From Erysipelotrichaceae bacterium (GTDB lineage: Bacteria > Bacillota_I > Bacilli_A > Erysipelotrichales > Erysipelotrichaceae): a DNA stretch of 64,000 bases. Under the pieces are notes generated by a model, which searched no databases, was not told the DNA's origin, and saw nothing but the letters and a program-made list of their open reading frames with translations. The stretch is from contig JAISTR010000043.1 of assembly GCA_031272515.1 (NCBI GenBank), positions 55,695-119,694 on the forward strand, given 5' to 3'. Shown here in pieces: positions 22,815 to 31,847 of this stretch. The position numbers and the translations under genes are program-made. The number at the start of each line of letters is the position of its first letter. Within the stretch, counting starts at the first letter, position 1.

Positions 22815-23627
22815 TCACTGTTTTTTAAGTTTTGTGGCGCTTCTTAACAGCAGCCGGTAGGCAACAAAGGCTTCCAAGGCAATCACAACTACTCCCCCAA
22901 TCCAGAAGCCCAAGGAAAACTGATACTTTGACCCGTTTCCCGTATCACCCGGCATTGAGCGCCTCGCCATAAACAGGCTTTGGTAGTGCTTGCTGCTTAA
23001 ATACTGGGGCCCGCGGTTTTCCGGATGATCGATGGTTTCCACGGCGGTGAACAGGTGATTCCAGCTGGTAACTTCCAGCGCTGGCTTCCAGTACTTGGGA
23101 AAAAGCACCGTTCCATCTTCATCCACCCAGCCATCATTTTCCAAACGCAATTGTACCAGTTGGTGCTCTACGGTATTGCCCTTGATAATGGGTGCTTCAT
23201 AGTAAAGTTCAATGGCCCTGCCATCATTGACATCAACCACCATCAAGACGGATTCAATGTCCTTGGGGCTGCCATACATGGCACTGCGGTAAATCCTATA
23301 AAAGAAATCGATCAGGAAATTGGGATGGCTTTCATCCGGCCACTGGTAGCGGTAGATGATTTCAATGGTACCGGCATCCTTTCCTTCCCTGACTTCCGTA
23401 TACACTGCCTGCGGAGCCGTGAATTCCCCCCTGCTTAACTCCGGAACATAAAGTTTCGCCGCTTCCAGGGCCGGCAGCTGCAGGTTTCCGACCCGGATGA
23501 CATCCTGGGCCTCATAGACCTGGTAGTCTCTGTTTACAAACCCGCTGCCCCAGACAAACAGATACAGATTCAACAAAAGGCAAAAAACCAGCCACAGCCA
23601 GATTGACACAAACGCTTTCTTATTCAT
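22815..23627 (-). CDS. Membrane protein of unknown function after obg
   Basis: 270 residues from ATG at 23627, which overlaps the obg stop by eight bases. A span at the N-terminus (about 5-27) and another near the C-terminus (about 238-260) flank a large extracytoplasmic domain of mixed charge with many Tyr and Trp (YRYQWPDESHPNF region, WVDEDGTVLFPKYWKP region). No family recognised. Cotranscription with obg suggests constant expression; it could be a sensor or envelope protein. Confidence 0.65.
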   Translation of the reverse strand: MNKKAFVSIWLWLVFCLLLNLYLFVWGSGFVNRDYQVYEAQDVIRVGNLQLPALEAAKLYVPELSRGEFTAPQAVYTEVREGKDAGTIEIIYRYQWPDESHPNFLIDFFYRIYRSAMYGSPKDIESVLMVVDVNDGRAIELYYEAPIIKGNTVEHQLVQLRLENDGWVDEDGTVLFPKYWKPALEVTSWNHLFTAVETIDHPENRGPQYLSSKHYQSLFMARRSMPGDTGNGSKYQFSLGFWIGGVVVIALEAFVAYRLLLRSATKLKKQ

Positions 23628-24897
23628 CGGCCTGCCAATTGAAGACATAGTCCAAAATCCGGACCTGGTCCCCCTCCTGTATTCCCAGCTTCAACAGCTG
23701 CTTTTCCGCCCCGATTTCCTTCAAGCTTCTGGCTAAACGCAAGAAGTCCTTCGTGGTTTCCATCCTGTTTTGATACAACATCTTTTCCATAGCCTCTCCT
23801 GAGAGTTCAAATAAATGCTCCCCGAGCTTTACCGCTTTAAATGACTGCATTTTTGGCGTATAGCGGTATACGACCTCTTCACTTTGCTCAATTACTTCCT
23901 CTTTGCTGGGGACACTTTGAAGCGTATCCATAATCGCATAGAGCAGGTTCTTGAGTCCCTGGGTATTGATAGCACTGACCGGATAGAGTGGCAGCTCAGG
24001 AAATTCCGTTTGGAATTTCAATAAATTCTCACCCGCATTTGGCAAATCCATCTTATTGGCGGCTACCAGCATCGGCCGCTGTAGCAATTCCTTTTGATAG
24101 GCTTCCAGTTCGCTATTGATTAATTTAAAGTTTTGCACGGGATCACTTTGGTCCAGGGGATCCATATCCAGGACATGGACAATGACCCGGCAGCGCTCAA
24201 TATGGCGCAAAAACTCCAAACCCAGCCCCTTGCCTTCTTTGGCCCCTTCAATCAAGCCGGGCAAATCCGCCAAGACAAAGGAGCGGCCATCCGCCACCTG
24301 CACGATTCCCAAATTAGGAGACAGCGTAGTGAAGGGATAGGCGGCGATTTCCGGCTTGGCTTTGGAGACCGCTGCCAGCAGCGTCGATTTGCCCGCACTG
24401 GGCAAGCCCACCAGCCCGGCATCCGCCAAGACCTTAAGCTCCAGCCGTATCGCAAGCTTCTCGCCGAAATCCCCTTTTTCCGCATAATCCGGAGCCGGAT
24501 TTTTGGAACTGGCAAAATGCCAGTTGCCCTTACCGCCCCTTCCGCCTTTGGCAATCACGGCACTTTGTCCGTCCTTGACCAAATCAGCCAATAGGACATC
24601 ATCGCTGCTATAGACCATGGTTCCGCAGGGGACCTTGACTACGCAGTCCTCACCCCTGGCCCCATGCATTTTCTTGATCTTGCCATTACCGCCATCGCTT
24701 GCCGTCAAATAGCGCTTATAGCGCAAATCCAGCAGCGTCGACTTGTTGGTATCCGCAAGCAGGATGACATTGCCGCCATCACCGCCATCGCCGCCGTTGG
24801 GACCGCCCAAAGGTACATACTTCTCATGACGAAAACTGACGACGCCATCCCCGCCCTTGCCTGCCTGACAATTTACTTTTACCTGATCAATAAACAT
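23620..24897 (-). CDS. obg: Obg family GTPase (CgtA)
   Basis: 425 residues. N-terminal glycine-rich Obg fold (K-G-G-D-G-V-V-S-F-R, G-G-P-N-G-G-D-G-G-D-G-G), GTPase domain (G-L-P-S-A-G-K-S-T-L-L, D-L-P-G-L-I-E-G-A, N-K-M-D), and a C-terminal OCT domain typical of Gram-positives. Obg acts in 50S assembly and stress control. The order rplU-prp-rpmA-obg is conserved in Firmicutes. Confidence 0.96.
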   Translation of the reverse strand: MFIDQVKVNCQAGKGGDGVVSFRHEKYVPLGGPNGGDGGDGGNVILLADTNKSTLLDLRYKRYLTASDGGNGKIKKMHGARGEDCVVKVPCGTMVYSSDDVLLADLVKDGQSAVIAKGGRGGKGNWHFASSKNPAPDYAEKGDFGEKLAIRLELKVLADAGLVGLPSAGKSTLLAAVSKAKPEIAAYPFTTLSPNLGIVQVADGRSFVLADLPGLIEGAKEGKGLGLEFLRHIERCRVIVHVLDMDPLDQSDPVQNFKLINSELEAYQKELLQRPMLVAANKMDLPNAGENLLKFQTEFPELPLYPVSAINTQGLKNLLYAIMDTLQSVPSKEEVIEQSEEVVYRYTPKMQSFKAVKLGEHLFELSGEAMEKMLYQNRMETTKDFLRLARSLKEIGAEKQLLKLGIQEGDQVRILDYVFNWQADE

Positions 24898-24932
24898 AAA
24901 ACTCCTTAGAAAAAAATCCCGAAAAAGGGATT

Positions 24933-25220
24933 TTACTGTGCTGCGGCAACGACCGAAACTTTGGTTTTGTTTTTGCCCATACGGGAATAGCGCACGATGC
25001 CGCTGGTTTTCGCAAACAGCGTGTCATCGCCGCCCAGACCGACATTGATGCCCGGGTGGATCTTGGTGCCGCGCTGGCGGTAGATGATGCTGCCAGCCAA
25101 AGCGAATTGACCATCCGCCTTTTTCGCACCCAGACGCTTGGAATGGGAATCACGACCGTTTTTGGTAGAGCCAACACCCTTCTTTGAAGCAAAGAATTGG
25201 ATTTCGAGTCTCAGTTTCAT
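24933..25220 (-). CDS. rpmA: Large ribosomal subunit protein bL27 with Prp-cleavable N-terminus
   Basis: 95 residues. After a short N-extension L-E-I-Q-F-F comes [15 protein letters not shown], the mature L27 start that reaches the peptidyl-transferase centre. In Firmicutes the Prp protease cleaves between Phe and Ala at this motif (here after Phe10); the prp gene directly precedes, overlapping by one base. Confidence 0.97.
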   Translation of the reverse strand: MKLRLEIQFFASKKGVGSTKNGRDSHSKRLGAKKADGQFALAGSIIYRQRGTKIHPGINVGLGGDDTLFAKTSGIVRYSRMGKNKTKVSVVAAAQ

Positions 25221-25525
25221 TATTGGACCTCCTTGTAAGTGATTTGTACATAATGGGGATATTCTTCGGCAACGGTCTGCAGTTGAATCAGCAGCACCGT
25301 CAGAATATCGCTGCCCTTCTCATTGCCGGAGACAATCTCAATCAAATCTGTCAATTTGTGATATCTCCCGCACTTGAGGGTATCGATGGCATTGCAGCCA
25401 CCAAAGACAATACAGGATACCCCGGCACAGACCAAATCCTGACCTTGGTCAGCACTTTGGGCGTGTCCGGTAACAACCAGGCTTTTCAGCCGTTTCTTAT
25501 GGCTTTCAACCGTAACCTGAATCAA
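25220..25525 (-). CDS. prp: Ribosomal-processing cysteine protease Prp
   Basis: 101 residues with the catalytic pair His21 (G-H-A) and Cys33 (C-A-G-V-S), matching S. aureus Prp in spacing. It removes the N-terminal extension of L27. The substrate gene follows directly and rplU precedes. Confidence 0.93.
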   Translation of the reverse strand: MIQVTVESHKKRLKSLVVTGHAQSADQGQDLVCAGVSCIVFGGCNAIDTLKCGRYHKLTDLIEIVSGNEKGSDILTVLLIQLQTVAEEYPHYVQITYKEVQ

Positions 25526-25528
25526 AAC

Positions 25529-25840
25529 CTAGGCCTCGATTGTTTCCACGACCAGCGAAGTGTAGGGCTGTCTGTGACCCTGTTTGCGTCTGGTTGAGCC
25601 TTTCTTGGGCTTGTACTTGAAGACGATAATCTTCTTTTGTTTTCCTTGTTTTTCAACTTTTGCCGTGACCTTCGCACCCTTGATGTATGGAGATCCCACC
25701 TTCACGCTGGCATCGCCAATCACCAATACCTTGTCAAAAGACACCACAGCTCCCGGCTCTGCCTCCAGCTTTTCGACATAGATGGTTTGACCTACTTCGA
25801 CTTGCAGCTGTTTGCCGCCGGTTTCAATGACCGCATACAT
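25529..25840 (-). CDS. rplU: Large ribosomal subunit protein bL21
   Basis: 103 residues: [14 protein letters not shown] start and [16 protein letters not shown] near the end are hallmark L21 text. First gene of the rplU-prp-rpmA-obg operon. Confidence 0.97.
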   Translation of the reverse strand: MYAVIETGGKQLQVEVGQTIYVEKLEAEPGAVVSFDKVLVIGDASVKVGSPYIKGAKVTAKVEKQGKQKKIIVFKYKPKKGSTRRKQGHRQPYTSLVVETIEA

Positions 25841-25942
25841 AATATTTTGTTTTCCTCTCTTTCACTCAGACTCGCCAATCACGGTAAGCCAAGCTTTTTA
25901 GGGACCGTTTCTTGAGCGGTTGCAGTGCAAGCACTGACAACG
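25841..25942 (-). promoter_or_regulatory. rplU 5' leader (probable L21 autoregulatory leader)
   Basis: About 100 transcribed bases before rplU contain short inverted repeats (GTGCTTGCAC at about 25925-25934; CCGCTC...GAAACGG region). Firmicutes rplU transcripts often carry a conserved L21 leader RNA; position and size fit, but I cannot confirm the fold. Confidence 0.45.
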
Positions 25943-25948
25943 TAAAAT

Positions 25949-25977
25949 ATCATACCATGCACCCGGTTTTTCGTCAA
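25949..25977 (-). promoter_or_regulatory. rplU operon promoter
   Basis: Minus strand: -35 TTGACG (25972-25977), 17-bp spacer, -10 TATGAT (25949-25954). Near-consensus, as expected for a ribosomal protein operon. Confidence 0.75.
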
Positions 25978-26006
25978 ATTTTACAAAAACAGGGAGTGTA
26001 GCAAGC

Positions 26007-26519
26007 TCATTTCTTTTCAACCACCTGGGTTTTGGCCAATAAATCGCCTAAATGCCGGCCATCCTTGCGAATTAAGCCCATCAACAGCATCGTCAAGGCC
26101 AGAAAGATCGCCAGATAGTGATAGATCATGGCGGTATAGTCATATTCAAAATTCATTTGCAGCATATGCAGTGTTCCCATATGTCCAAACTGCCAGGGCA
26201 AAAACTTGATTAAATTACGCAGTATACTGGCTTTAAAGCTTGGTTTTTCAAAGACGACGGTCAGATTGCTTTTCTGTTTGCCGATTGTTCCGCCTTTCTT
26301 ATAGTCCAAAAACGCAAAGACCAGAATGATGACCAGTACCGAAACGATTGTTACCAAAACCTGAATGGTCATCTCATTCATTTTGGGTATAAAGCCGTGA
26401 AACGCAAATTGATAGAAAGCCAGAAAGAAGAGTGCAAGCAGTAGCAGATAGGCCATGATGCAAAGCCAGTCAATGCCCAACTCCTTCAATCTCAGTTTCA
26501 CGGGTGCTTTTTGTTTCAT
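26007..26519 (-). CDS. RDD family membrane protein
   Basis: 170 residues with about four membrane segments (18-40, 48-70, 118-145 region). Contains D-W-x-x-x-x-x-Y and, after the second span, K-K-G-G-T-I-G-K-Q, the usual RDD sequence; the end R-K-D-G-R-H-L-G-D-L-L-A-K-T-x-V-V is also typical. RDD proteins are poorly characterised and some act as ion antiporters. 50 bases after the FAD enzyme gene, same strand. Confidence 0.75.
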   Translation of the reverse strand: MKQKAPVKLRLKELGIDWLCIMAYLLLLALFFLAFYQFAFHGFIPKMNEMTIQVLVTIVSVLVIILVFAFLDYKKGGTIGKQKSNLTVVFEKPSFKASILRNLIKFLPWQFGHMGTLHMLQMNFEYDYTAMIYHYLAIFLALTMLLMGLIRKDGRHLGDLLAKTQVVEKK

Positions 26520-26568
26520 ATGCGAATTCCATCCTTCTTCAATACAATGCCATACGATCTCAAATCAT

Positions 26569-28032
26569 TCAAATGATTTTATTGCCGGTAAGCTTCTGAT
26601 AGGTCAGAAAGCCGCTCTCGCAAGCCCGGTGGGTGCCAACCCCGAAGCCTTCGGTGTCATTACCGACAGAATATAAACCGGGGATCGGCAAATCACAAGT
26701 CGGTCGGTCCCCATCGCTTTGGCCGATGGAATTGGCAATGCCATAGCTCTCCCCGCCCTGGCCCGCAAAGATTGCATCCACTCCCAAAACACTGACTTCC
26801 TTAAGGCCCATGACCTCTTTTCTTTCAATCACGCCGTCTGTAAAGAGCTTGGGAAAAAGTAACTTGAGCTTGGTTTCAATGTATTCGAGATAAGGTGTCA
26901 AGTCCTGTTTGGGGTCAGGATGACAGCTCATGACCGCATAGATGACCTGTTTGTCTGATGGTGAAATAGTCGGATACACCGACTTGGTGCCGATGTAGAT
27001 GTAGTTGCTGAGTGGCTTGCGCTTGCCATCCTTCATTTCTTCAAAGACACTCCAGGGTTCCAGGCAATTATAGGGGAAATAGACATAAGTGGAGAAATCA
27101 AGCACTTTTTGGCTGGTGAAATAGCGCCAACCGACATCTGCCAGGTTGCTGTGCAATCCCTGAATCCGCTTTGCATATTCCTTGGGAAAGTGCTTCTCCC
27201 CCACCAGTTTAAAGACTGTTTGGCGTAGTCCGGCATTGGAAATAATCAGGGGAGCAGTAAACTTCTCGCCCTTTTCGGTGGTGACCCCTATGGCTTTGCC
27301 ATCCTTGATATCGATGGATTTTACCCTGGTTTTCCAAAGGATGCTGCCGCCGTTTTCCACTACCGTTTCCACCATGGTCATAAAGAAACCTCCGACACCG
27401 CCCTGGTAATAGCGCGGGGTCGGGTATTTCTTTTTGTTGATGGATAGGCGGAAGGCGCGAATCATATGGGAAGCCGGAACCATGTCGCTGGACATCTCAA
27501 AGGCTCCCTCACCAAAGGCAGCGGTGATAAATATCTTCGTTACTTCCGGAATTTTCAGGCTGTTCATGTAATCCAAGGCTGAAATTTTCTCGAGTTTCTT
27601 GAGTCCTTTATCAGACATCAAAAGCATTTTGCCCACTGCCAAAACAGAGCGCATCATATCACCCAAACCCATTTTGAGCGATTTGAAGGAAGACAGGTTG
27701 CCGGAATCCAGCAGATGAACTTTGTCATTTCGGTCATGATAGAGAATGTTGACCTGGTCGCCTTTGAACTCAGCCGCCACATTTCGCACTTTGTCTGTTT
27801 TTCCTGTTACTTCCGCAAGTTTTTCAAAAAGCGAGGGCGCATAGGGAATCAGATTCAAGGGAAACATCTCATAGGTGTGACCATCCTTGTGAAAGGTTGT
27901 CATCTTGCCACCGGCACTGGCGTTTTTATCAATCAAGAGGATTCGCTTGCCATCATTGGCTAAAAGACTGGCGATGGTGGCGCCGCCGGGTCCGGCACCG
28001 ATGACAATTGCGTCGTAATCATTTTGTTTCAT
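26569..28032 (-). CDS. FAD-dependent phytoene desaturase-like oxidoreductase
   Basis: 487 residues. N-terminal dinucleotide fold V-I-G-A-G-P-G-G-A-T-I-A-S-L-L with acidic end of beta-2 (L-L-I-D-K), G-G-K-M-x-T, and a C-terminal FAD closure G-L-Y-S-V-G-N-D-T-E-G-F-G-V-G-T-H-R-A-C-E-S-G. The overall layout matches the CrtI/COG1233 group. No carotenoid genes are nearby, so the substrate is not clear; members of this group also act on other lipids. Confidence 0.8.
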   Translation of the reverse strand: MKQNDYDAIVIGAGPGGATIASLLANDGKRILLIDKNASAGGKMTTFHKDGHTYEMFPLNLIPYAPSLFEKLAEVTGKTDKVRNVAAEFKGDQVNILYHDRNDKVHLLDSGNLSSFKSLKMGLGDMMRSVLAVGKMLLMSDKGLKKLEKISALDYMNSLKIPEVTKIFITAAFGEGAFEMSSDMVPASHMIRAFRLSINKKKYPTPRYYQGGVGGFFMTMVETVVENGGSILWKTRVKSIDIKDGKAIGVTTEKGEKFTAPLIISNAGLRQTVFKLVGEKHFPKEYAKRIQGLHSNLADVGWRYFTSQKVLDFSTYVYFPYNCLEPWSVFEEMKDGKRKPLSNYIYIGTKSVYPTISPSDKQVIYAVMSCHPDPKQDLTPYLEYIETKLKLLFPKLFTDGVIERKEVMGLKEVSVLGVDAIFAGQGGESYGIANSIGQSDGDRPTCDLPIPGLYSVGNDTEGFGVGTHRACESGFLTYQKLTGNKII

Positions 28033-28133
28033 AGTTGCTCCTTGTTATGGTGACTGCTGTTACTTCCGTATTCTATTATCGCAGAAAACGCTGCGCACTT
28101 CTAAACAGAGTTTCAAAATTTCATAACAAAATA

Positions 28134-28181
28134 AAGAGACTCCGTAACCAATCGCAGTTATTAAAACAAAAGGAGTCTCTT
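28134..28181 (-). terminator. Terminator of the isomerase/hxl operon
   Basis: Stem AAGAGACTCC (28134-28143) with GGAGTCTCTT (28172-28181), 28-base loop, then on the minus strand TTTATTTTG. The large loop lowers certainty. Confidence 0.6.
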
Positions 28182-28242
28182 AATAGGATGTTGCCTGATA
28201 TGTTAAGTTTGGTGAAATGGTTTTGTGTATGTCGCTTTCTTC

Positions 28243-28803
28243 TTATTCCAGATTCGCGTGGCGCGCAAACATATTGGTCGCATCGCGCCCGGTCTTTTCC
28301 ATCAGCAGCATGATGATGATATCCATCAACAAGCCTTCGCTCTGCTCAAAGAGCGAGCCCATCGGCTGCACCGATTGGATTTGTTTTTGGGCTGCCGCTT
28401 TGGGAGACGGTGCCGGAATCACCAGCACTTCCTCCGCCATTTTCGCAATCGGTGAATCCGGATCAATTGTGATTAACAAAATCTTCGCCCCGATTTCCTG
28501 GGCTTTTTGCGCGTGGCAGACCAGCGACTTGGTGGAACCGCTGCCGCTGCAGATGACCAGCACCCCGTCTTTTCTTATATTGGGGGTCACAGTCTCGCCT
28601 ACCAGATAACTCTTGAAGCCCAGATGCATTAACCGCATCGCAAAGCCGCGTACCATAAAGCCAGAGCGGCCGGCACCGGCACAGAAGATTTCTTCGCAGT
28701 GCAAAAGGATATCCGCAAAATGCTCGATTTTATCCTGGGGGATATCCTTCAATACCTCTTTGAGTTCCCCCAATATCGCATCCAGTGTTTTTGTATAGTT
28801 CAT
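28243..28803 (-). CDS. hxlB: 6-phospho-3-hexuloisomerase (SIS domain)
   Basis: 186 residues, a single SIS domain: F-C-A-G-A-G-R-S-G-F-M-V-R-G-F-A-M-R-L-M-H-L-G, then I-C-S-G-S-G-S-T-K-S-L and a C-terminal Gln-x-M-G-S-L-F-E-Q. These match PHI, which interconverts hexulose 6-phosphate and fructose 6-phosphate in the ribulose monophosphate pathway. It overlaps hxlA by four bases, which is the usual partner. Confidence 0.9.
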   Translation of the reverse strand: MNYTKTLDAILGELKEVLKDIPQDKIEHFADILLHCEEIFCAGAGRSGFMVRGFAMRLMHLGFKSYLVGETVTPNIRKDGVLVICSGSGSTKSLVCHAQKAQEIGAKILLITIDPDSPIAKMAEEVLVIPAPSPKAAAQKQIQSVQPMGSLFEQSEGLLMDIIIMLLMEKTGRDATNMFARHANLE

Positions 28804-29426
28804 CGCATCCGCTCCTTGATGGCTCTGGCCATCGCTGCCGGATCAGGCGCATTGGCAATCGCGCCGCCAACCACCACAATCTGTGTCCCTTCTTCAACAA
28901 TTTCATCGATTGTCGCCAGCTTTACCCCGCCGGCTACCGCCGATTTGCCATTTTTGATTGCCTTGTTAAGCAGTTTGAGCTCAGCCAAGGGACTGGCACC
29001 GGTGGACTGGATGTCAAAGGCGGTATGGCAGCACAGGTAATCGGCACCCATGGCGTCGATTTCTTTCGCCCTGTTTACAATATCCTTGGTGGCAATCATA
29101 TCCACCAAAACCTGTTTTCCGGCTTTTTTTGCGGCTTCAATGACCCCCAGAATCGTGGCATCATAAGCCACCGCACAGACTGTTACCAGGTCCGCTCCTG
29201 CCGCAAAGGCAGCAGAGGCTTCAAAGGCACCGCCATCCATGATTTTGGTATCCGCCAAAACCAAAAGCTGCGGGAAAGCCTTTTTCATGGCCGTAACCGG
29301 ACGGTTTCCCTCTTTTAAAATAAAGGGTGTACCGATTTCGATGATATCCACACAATCCTGGACCTTCGCTACCAAAGCCAGTGATTCTTCCAAACTCTGG
29401 GTATCCAGCGCCAGCTGCAGCTTCAT
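28800..29426 (-). CDS. hxlA: 3-hexulose-6-phosphate synthase
   Basis: 208 residues of the OMP decarboxylase superfamily: L-Q-L-A-L-D, D-I-I-E-I-G-T-P, A-D-T-K-I-M-D-G-G (catalytic D-x-K-x-x-D), V-G-G-A-I near the end. It condenses formaldehyde with ribulose 5-phosphate (or the reverse, giving pentose phosphate). 3-keto-L-gulonate-6-phosphate decarboxylases are close relatives; the adjoining hxlB decides for HPS. Overlaps deoC by four bases. Confidence 0.85.
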   Translation of the reverse strand: MKLQLALDTQSLEESLALVAKVQDCVDIIEIGTPFILKEGNRPVTAMKKAFPQLLVLADTKIMDGGAFEASAAFAAGADLVTVCAVAYDATILGVIEAAKKAGKQVLVDMIATKDIVNRAKEIDAMGADYLCCHTAFDIQSTGASPLAELKLLNKAIKNGKSAVAGGVKLATIDEIVEEGTQIVVVGGAIANAPDPAAMARAIKERMR

Positions 29427-30133
29427 TTGAGCCCCAACACCACCGGGGTCGAGCGGAAGCCGATGCCCATGCGGTCGATACCCATATCAATCAGTTTCAA
29501 GAAGTGTTCCCGGGTACGGATGCAGGCTGCGCCCTTGATTTTGGCTTGGCCCTGGCAGGCATCCAGCATAATCGCAATTACCCGCTCCGAGGCTCCCTCC
29601 GCTTCAAAGCCGGTCAGAAAGCCGGTACTGGTCTTGACAAAGTCGGCCTTGGCTTTGATGGCCAGCTCGCAGCACTTGCGGATCTGGGCTTCATCCAAGG
29701 TATCGGTCTCAAAGATGACTTTGGTGGTGGCATTATGCTTGTGGATTTCATCCACCACCGCTTTGATGTCGTTATAAAACTCATCCCACTTGCCGGACCT
29801 CGCCCAGCCATAATTGCTCACAAAGTCGATTTCCTTGATTGCCGGCCAGGTTTCCAGGATATAGCGGGCTTCCAGCACCTTCATTTTTGTACTGTCCAAA
29901 CCAAAGGGGAAAGCCATGACCGGGCAGACCTCGGTGTCTGTGCCTTCACAAAGCTCTAAGGCAATGGGAATGGAGGCCGGATTGACACAGGCGGTAATGC
30001 AGCCATAGTCAATGCCTTCCTGAATGTACTTGCGAATCTCGGCTTCACTGAATTCCGGTTTGAGCACCGACTGGTCGATGTAGCGGGCCAGTTCTCTGGG
30101 GCTCATTTCAACTGCTGGTTTGCTGGGTTTCAT
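29423..30133 (-). CDS. deoC: Deoxyribose-phosphate aldolase family protein
   Basis: 236 residues from the ATG at 30133 (GGAGGA ahead). Shows I-D-Q-S-V-L-K-P-E, the V-x-P-x-x-I segment, V-I-F-E-T-D-T-L, and the Schiff-base Lys in A-D-F-V-K-T-S-T-G-F. It splits 2-deoxyribose 5-phosphate to glyceraldehyde 3-phosphate and acetaldehyde. The first third is less typical (cysteine-rich insertion around I-T-A-C-V-N-P-A-S), so another keto-sugar phosphate is possible. In an operon of sugar-phosphate enzymes rather than with nucleoside phosphorylases. Confidence 0.8.
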   Translation of the reverse strand: MKPSKPAVEMSPRELARYIDQSVLKPEFSEAEIRKYIQEGIDYGCITACVNPASIPIALELCEGTDTEVCPVMAFPFGLDSTKMKVLEARYILETWPAIKEIDFVSNYGWARSGKWDEFYNDIKAVVDEIHKHNATTKVIFETDTLDEAQIRKCCELAIKAKADFVKTSTGFLTGFEAEGASERVIAIMLDACQGQAKIKGAACIRTREHFLKLIDMGIDRMGIGFRSTPVVLGLK

Positions 30134-30143
30134 GTCTCCTCCT

Positions 30144-31847
30144 TCAGCGCACATTGGCGCGTATCAGCTTGATCTTCTTGCAGCCCTGCGGGGCGATGGT
30201 AAACGCATCAATCGCTGCCGGGACGATAAAGGTCTCGGCGTAGTGCACGACAAACGGTTCAAAGGCGTTTGCTGGGGAAGTAATCAGGGCGGCTTTGCCA
30301 TCGACCAGGTTGCACATGGAAACGCTGTGATTGTTGTCGATGGTCACCGCTTGTTCGACACTATAGCGCCTGGTCTCGATAAACTCCAGGCTGTGCAGTC
30401 CAGTGTGCTCTACCTTGCCTTCCCCTTCCTCTATCTCATAAATCTGGTTGACCAGATTCGCTTTCACCCACTTGGTGGTGCGGTCAAACTGGACGTTGTT
30501 TTTAGCATGTTGCAGGTGCACCGGCCGGGGTTTGCCATCCAAACCCAAACGGTCCCAGTCCCACATCTTGAAGGTGAAGAAATAAGGCGTGGCGCTGATT
30601 TCCAGCACCATCGTGTCCGCACCGCTGCAATGCACGGTGCCGGCTGGAATCAACATGTGGTCGTGTTTTTTCACCGGGAATTTGTTTACATATTGCTCAG
30701 CATCAAAGCCGGATTTTCCTTCATTGGCCCTTTTCAAGGCCGCAAACATCTCCTCTTTGTCTACCCCTTCTTTCAAGCCAAGGTAGACATGCGCCCCCTT
30801 CTTGGCATCCAGGATGTAGTAGGATTCATCCTGGGTGTAGGGCATGCCGAACTCTTTCTTGATGTATTCGGTAAGCGGGTGTACCTGCAAGGACAGGTTT
30901 TGGCCACCCATCGTATCCAGAAAGTCAAAACGGATTGGAAACTCAGCGCCAAAGCGGGCATATACCTGCTGTCCCAATAATGGTCTGGGATAGCGCAGCA
31001 CCAAATCCATCGCCGGAAACTCCATCACCACCCCGGAAAAATCAAACAAAAGGCTGTTCTCCTCCGGTACCCCGTCAAAGCTCCAGGCATAGTTGGGCTT
31101 TTCAGGATCCAGGCCGCAGATCTTCTTCATCCACTGTCCACCCCATACCCCGGGATCAAAGTAGGGAACCGTACGGAATGGCCTTTGGCTGGTATGTTGC
31201 AAGGCCTTATCGAGCGAAAAACGGTCAATCAGCTTGGGTTGGTTTTCTTTTGTGGTATCAATAAAGAAATCAATCTGATCAAAAATCTGCATCTTATGCT
31301 TATCTGCCAGCCGCCACTCCACAAAGAAGCCGCGCTTGAATTTGCGCAGCGGATCCTCATCGCCGTTCTCACTTAAAAAGTTCTTCGCGCCAGCTCTTAG
31401 CCGCAGCTGGATTTCCCAGCGCGGCAAATCCAGATAAACCAATAGGTCGGCTTTTTCTACCAGGGACGCTCCAACCCCATAGACGATCCGCAAACCCTTA
31501 AACAAAGACAGCCTTGCGCGGACCCGTTTCAGTTTCTGCTGATCCACAAAATCAGTCAGTTTGCCATAATACATGTTGCCAAAGACCCGGTCATCACTAA
31601 AATGGTGGGCCAACAGCTTCTGGTACTCTTTCACACTCACAAAAAAGCTGGTGCTTTGAACCAGTACCGCCGGCTTCAACTTCTTTAATTCACCAAGAAT
31701 CTCTTCGTCATTCACCCCGGGATAGGTATCCACCACCAGGGTAAAGGGCATGTGGTCAATCTTTTGAATCAGAAAGTGCCGGATTACATCCCAGCCGCAA
31801 ATGGCAGCACCTTCTGCTTTTATGGTAGGAAAACGATCGTAGTTCAC
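30144..31847 (-). CDS. Class I mannose-6-phosphate isomerase with N-terminal P-loop-like domain
   Basis: 567 residues. Residues 1-215 resemble a nucleoside/uridine kinase-like P-loop fold (V-Y-L-D-L-P-R-W-E-I-Q-L-R lid-like segment) but lack a Walker A Lys, so kinase activity is doubtful. Residues 230-567 are a cupin PMI: S-L-Q-V-H-P with Gln and His zinc ligands, D-E-S-Y-Y-I-L, and I-P-A-G-T-V-H with the last His. Long PMIs of this kind occur in other Firmicutes. The gene overlaps the upstream cupin isomerase gene by four bases; deoC follows 10 bases later. Confidence 0.82.
   Translation of the reverse strand: MNYDRFPTIKAEGAAICGWDVIRHFLIQKIDHMPFTLVVDTYPGVNDEEILGELKKLKPAVLVQSTSFFVSVKEYQKLLAHHFSDDRVFGNMYYGKLTDFVDQQKLKRVRARLSLFKGLRIVYGVGASLVEKADLLVYLDLPRWEIQLRLRAGAKNFLSENGDEDPLRKFKRGFFVEWRLADKHKMQIFDQIDFFIDTTKENQPKLIDRFSLDKALQHTSQRPFRTVPYFDPGVWGGQWMKKICGLDPEKPNYAWSFDGVPEENSLLFDFSGVVMEFPAMDLVLRYPRPLLGQQVYARFGAEFPIRFDFLDTMGGQNLSLQVHPLTEYIKKEFGMPYTQDESYYILDAKKGAHVYLGLKEGVDKEEMFAALKRANEGKSGFDAEQYVNKFPVKKHDHMLIPAGTVHCSGADTMVLEISATPYFFTFKMWDWDRLGLDGKPRPVHLQHAKNNVQFDRTTKWVKANLVNQIYEIEEGEGKVEHTGLHSLEFIETRRYSVEQAVTIDNNHSVSMCNLVDGKAALITSPANAFEPFVVHYAETFIVPAAIDAFTIAPQGCKKIKLIRANVR

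Noticed and set aside
28800..29426. 3-keto-L-gulonate-6-phosphate decarboxylase (UlaD)
   Set aside because: The family is close, but the overlapping SIS-domain hexuloisomerase gene and lack of ula genes favour hexulose-6-phosphate synthase.
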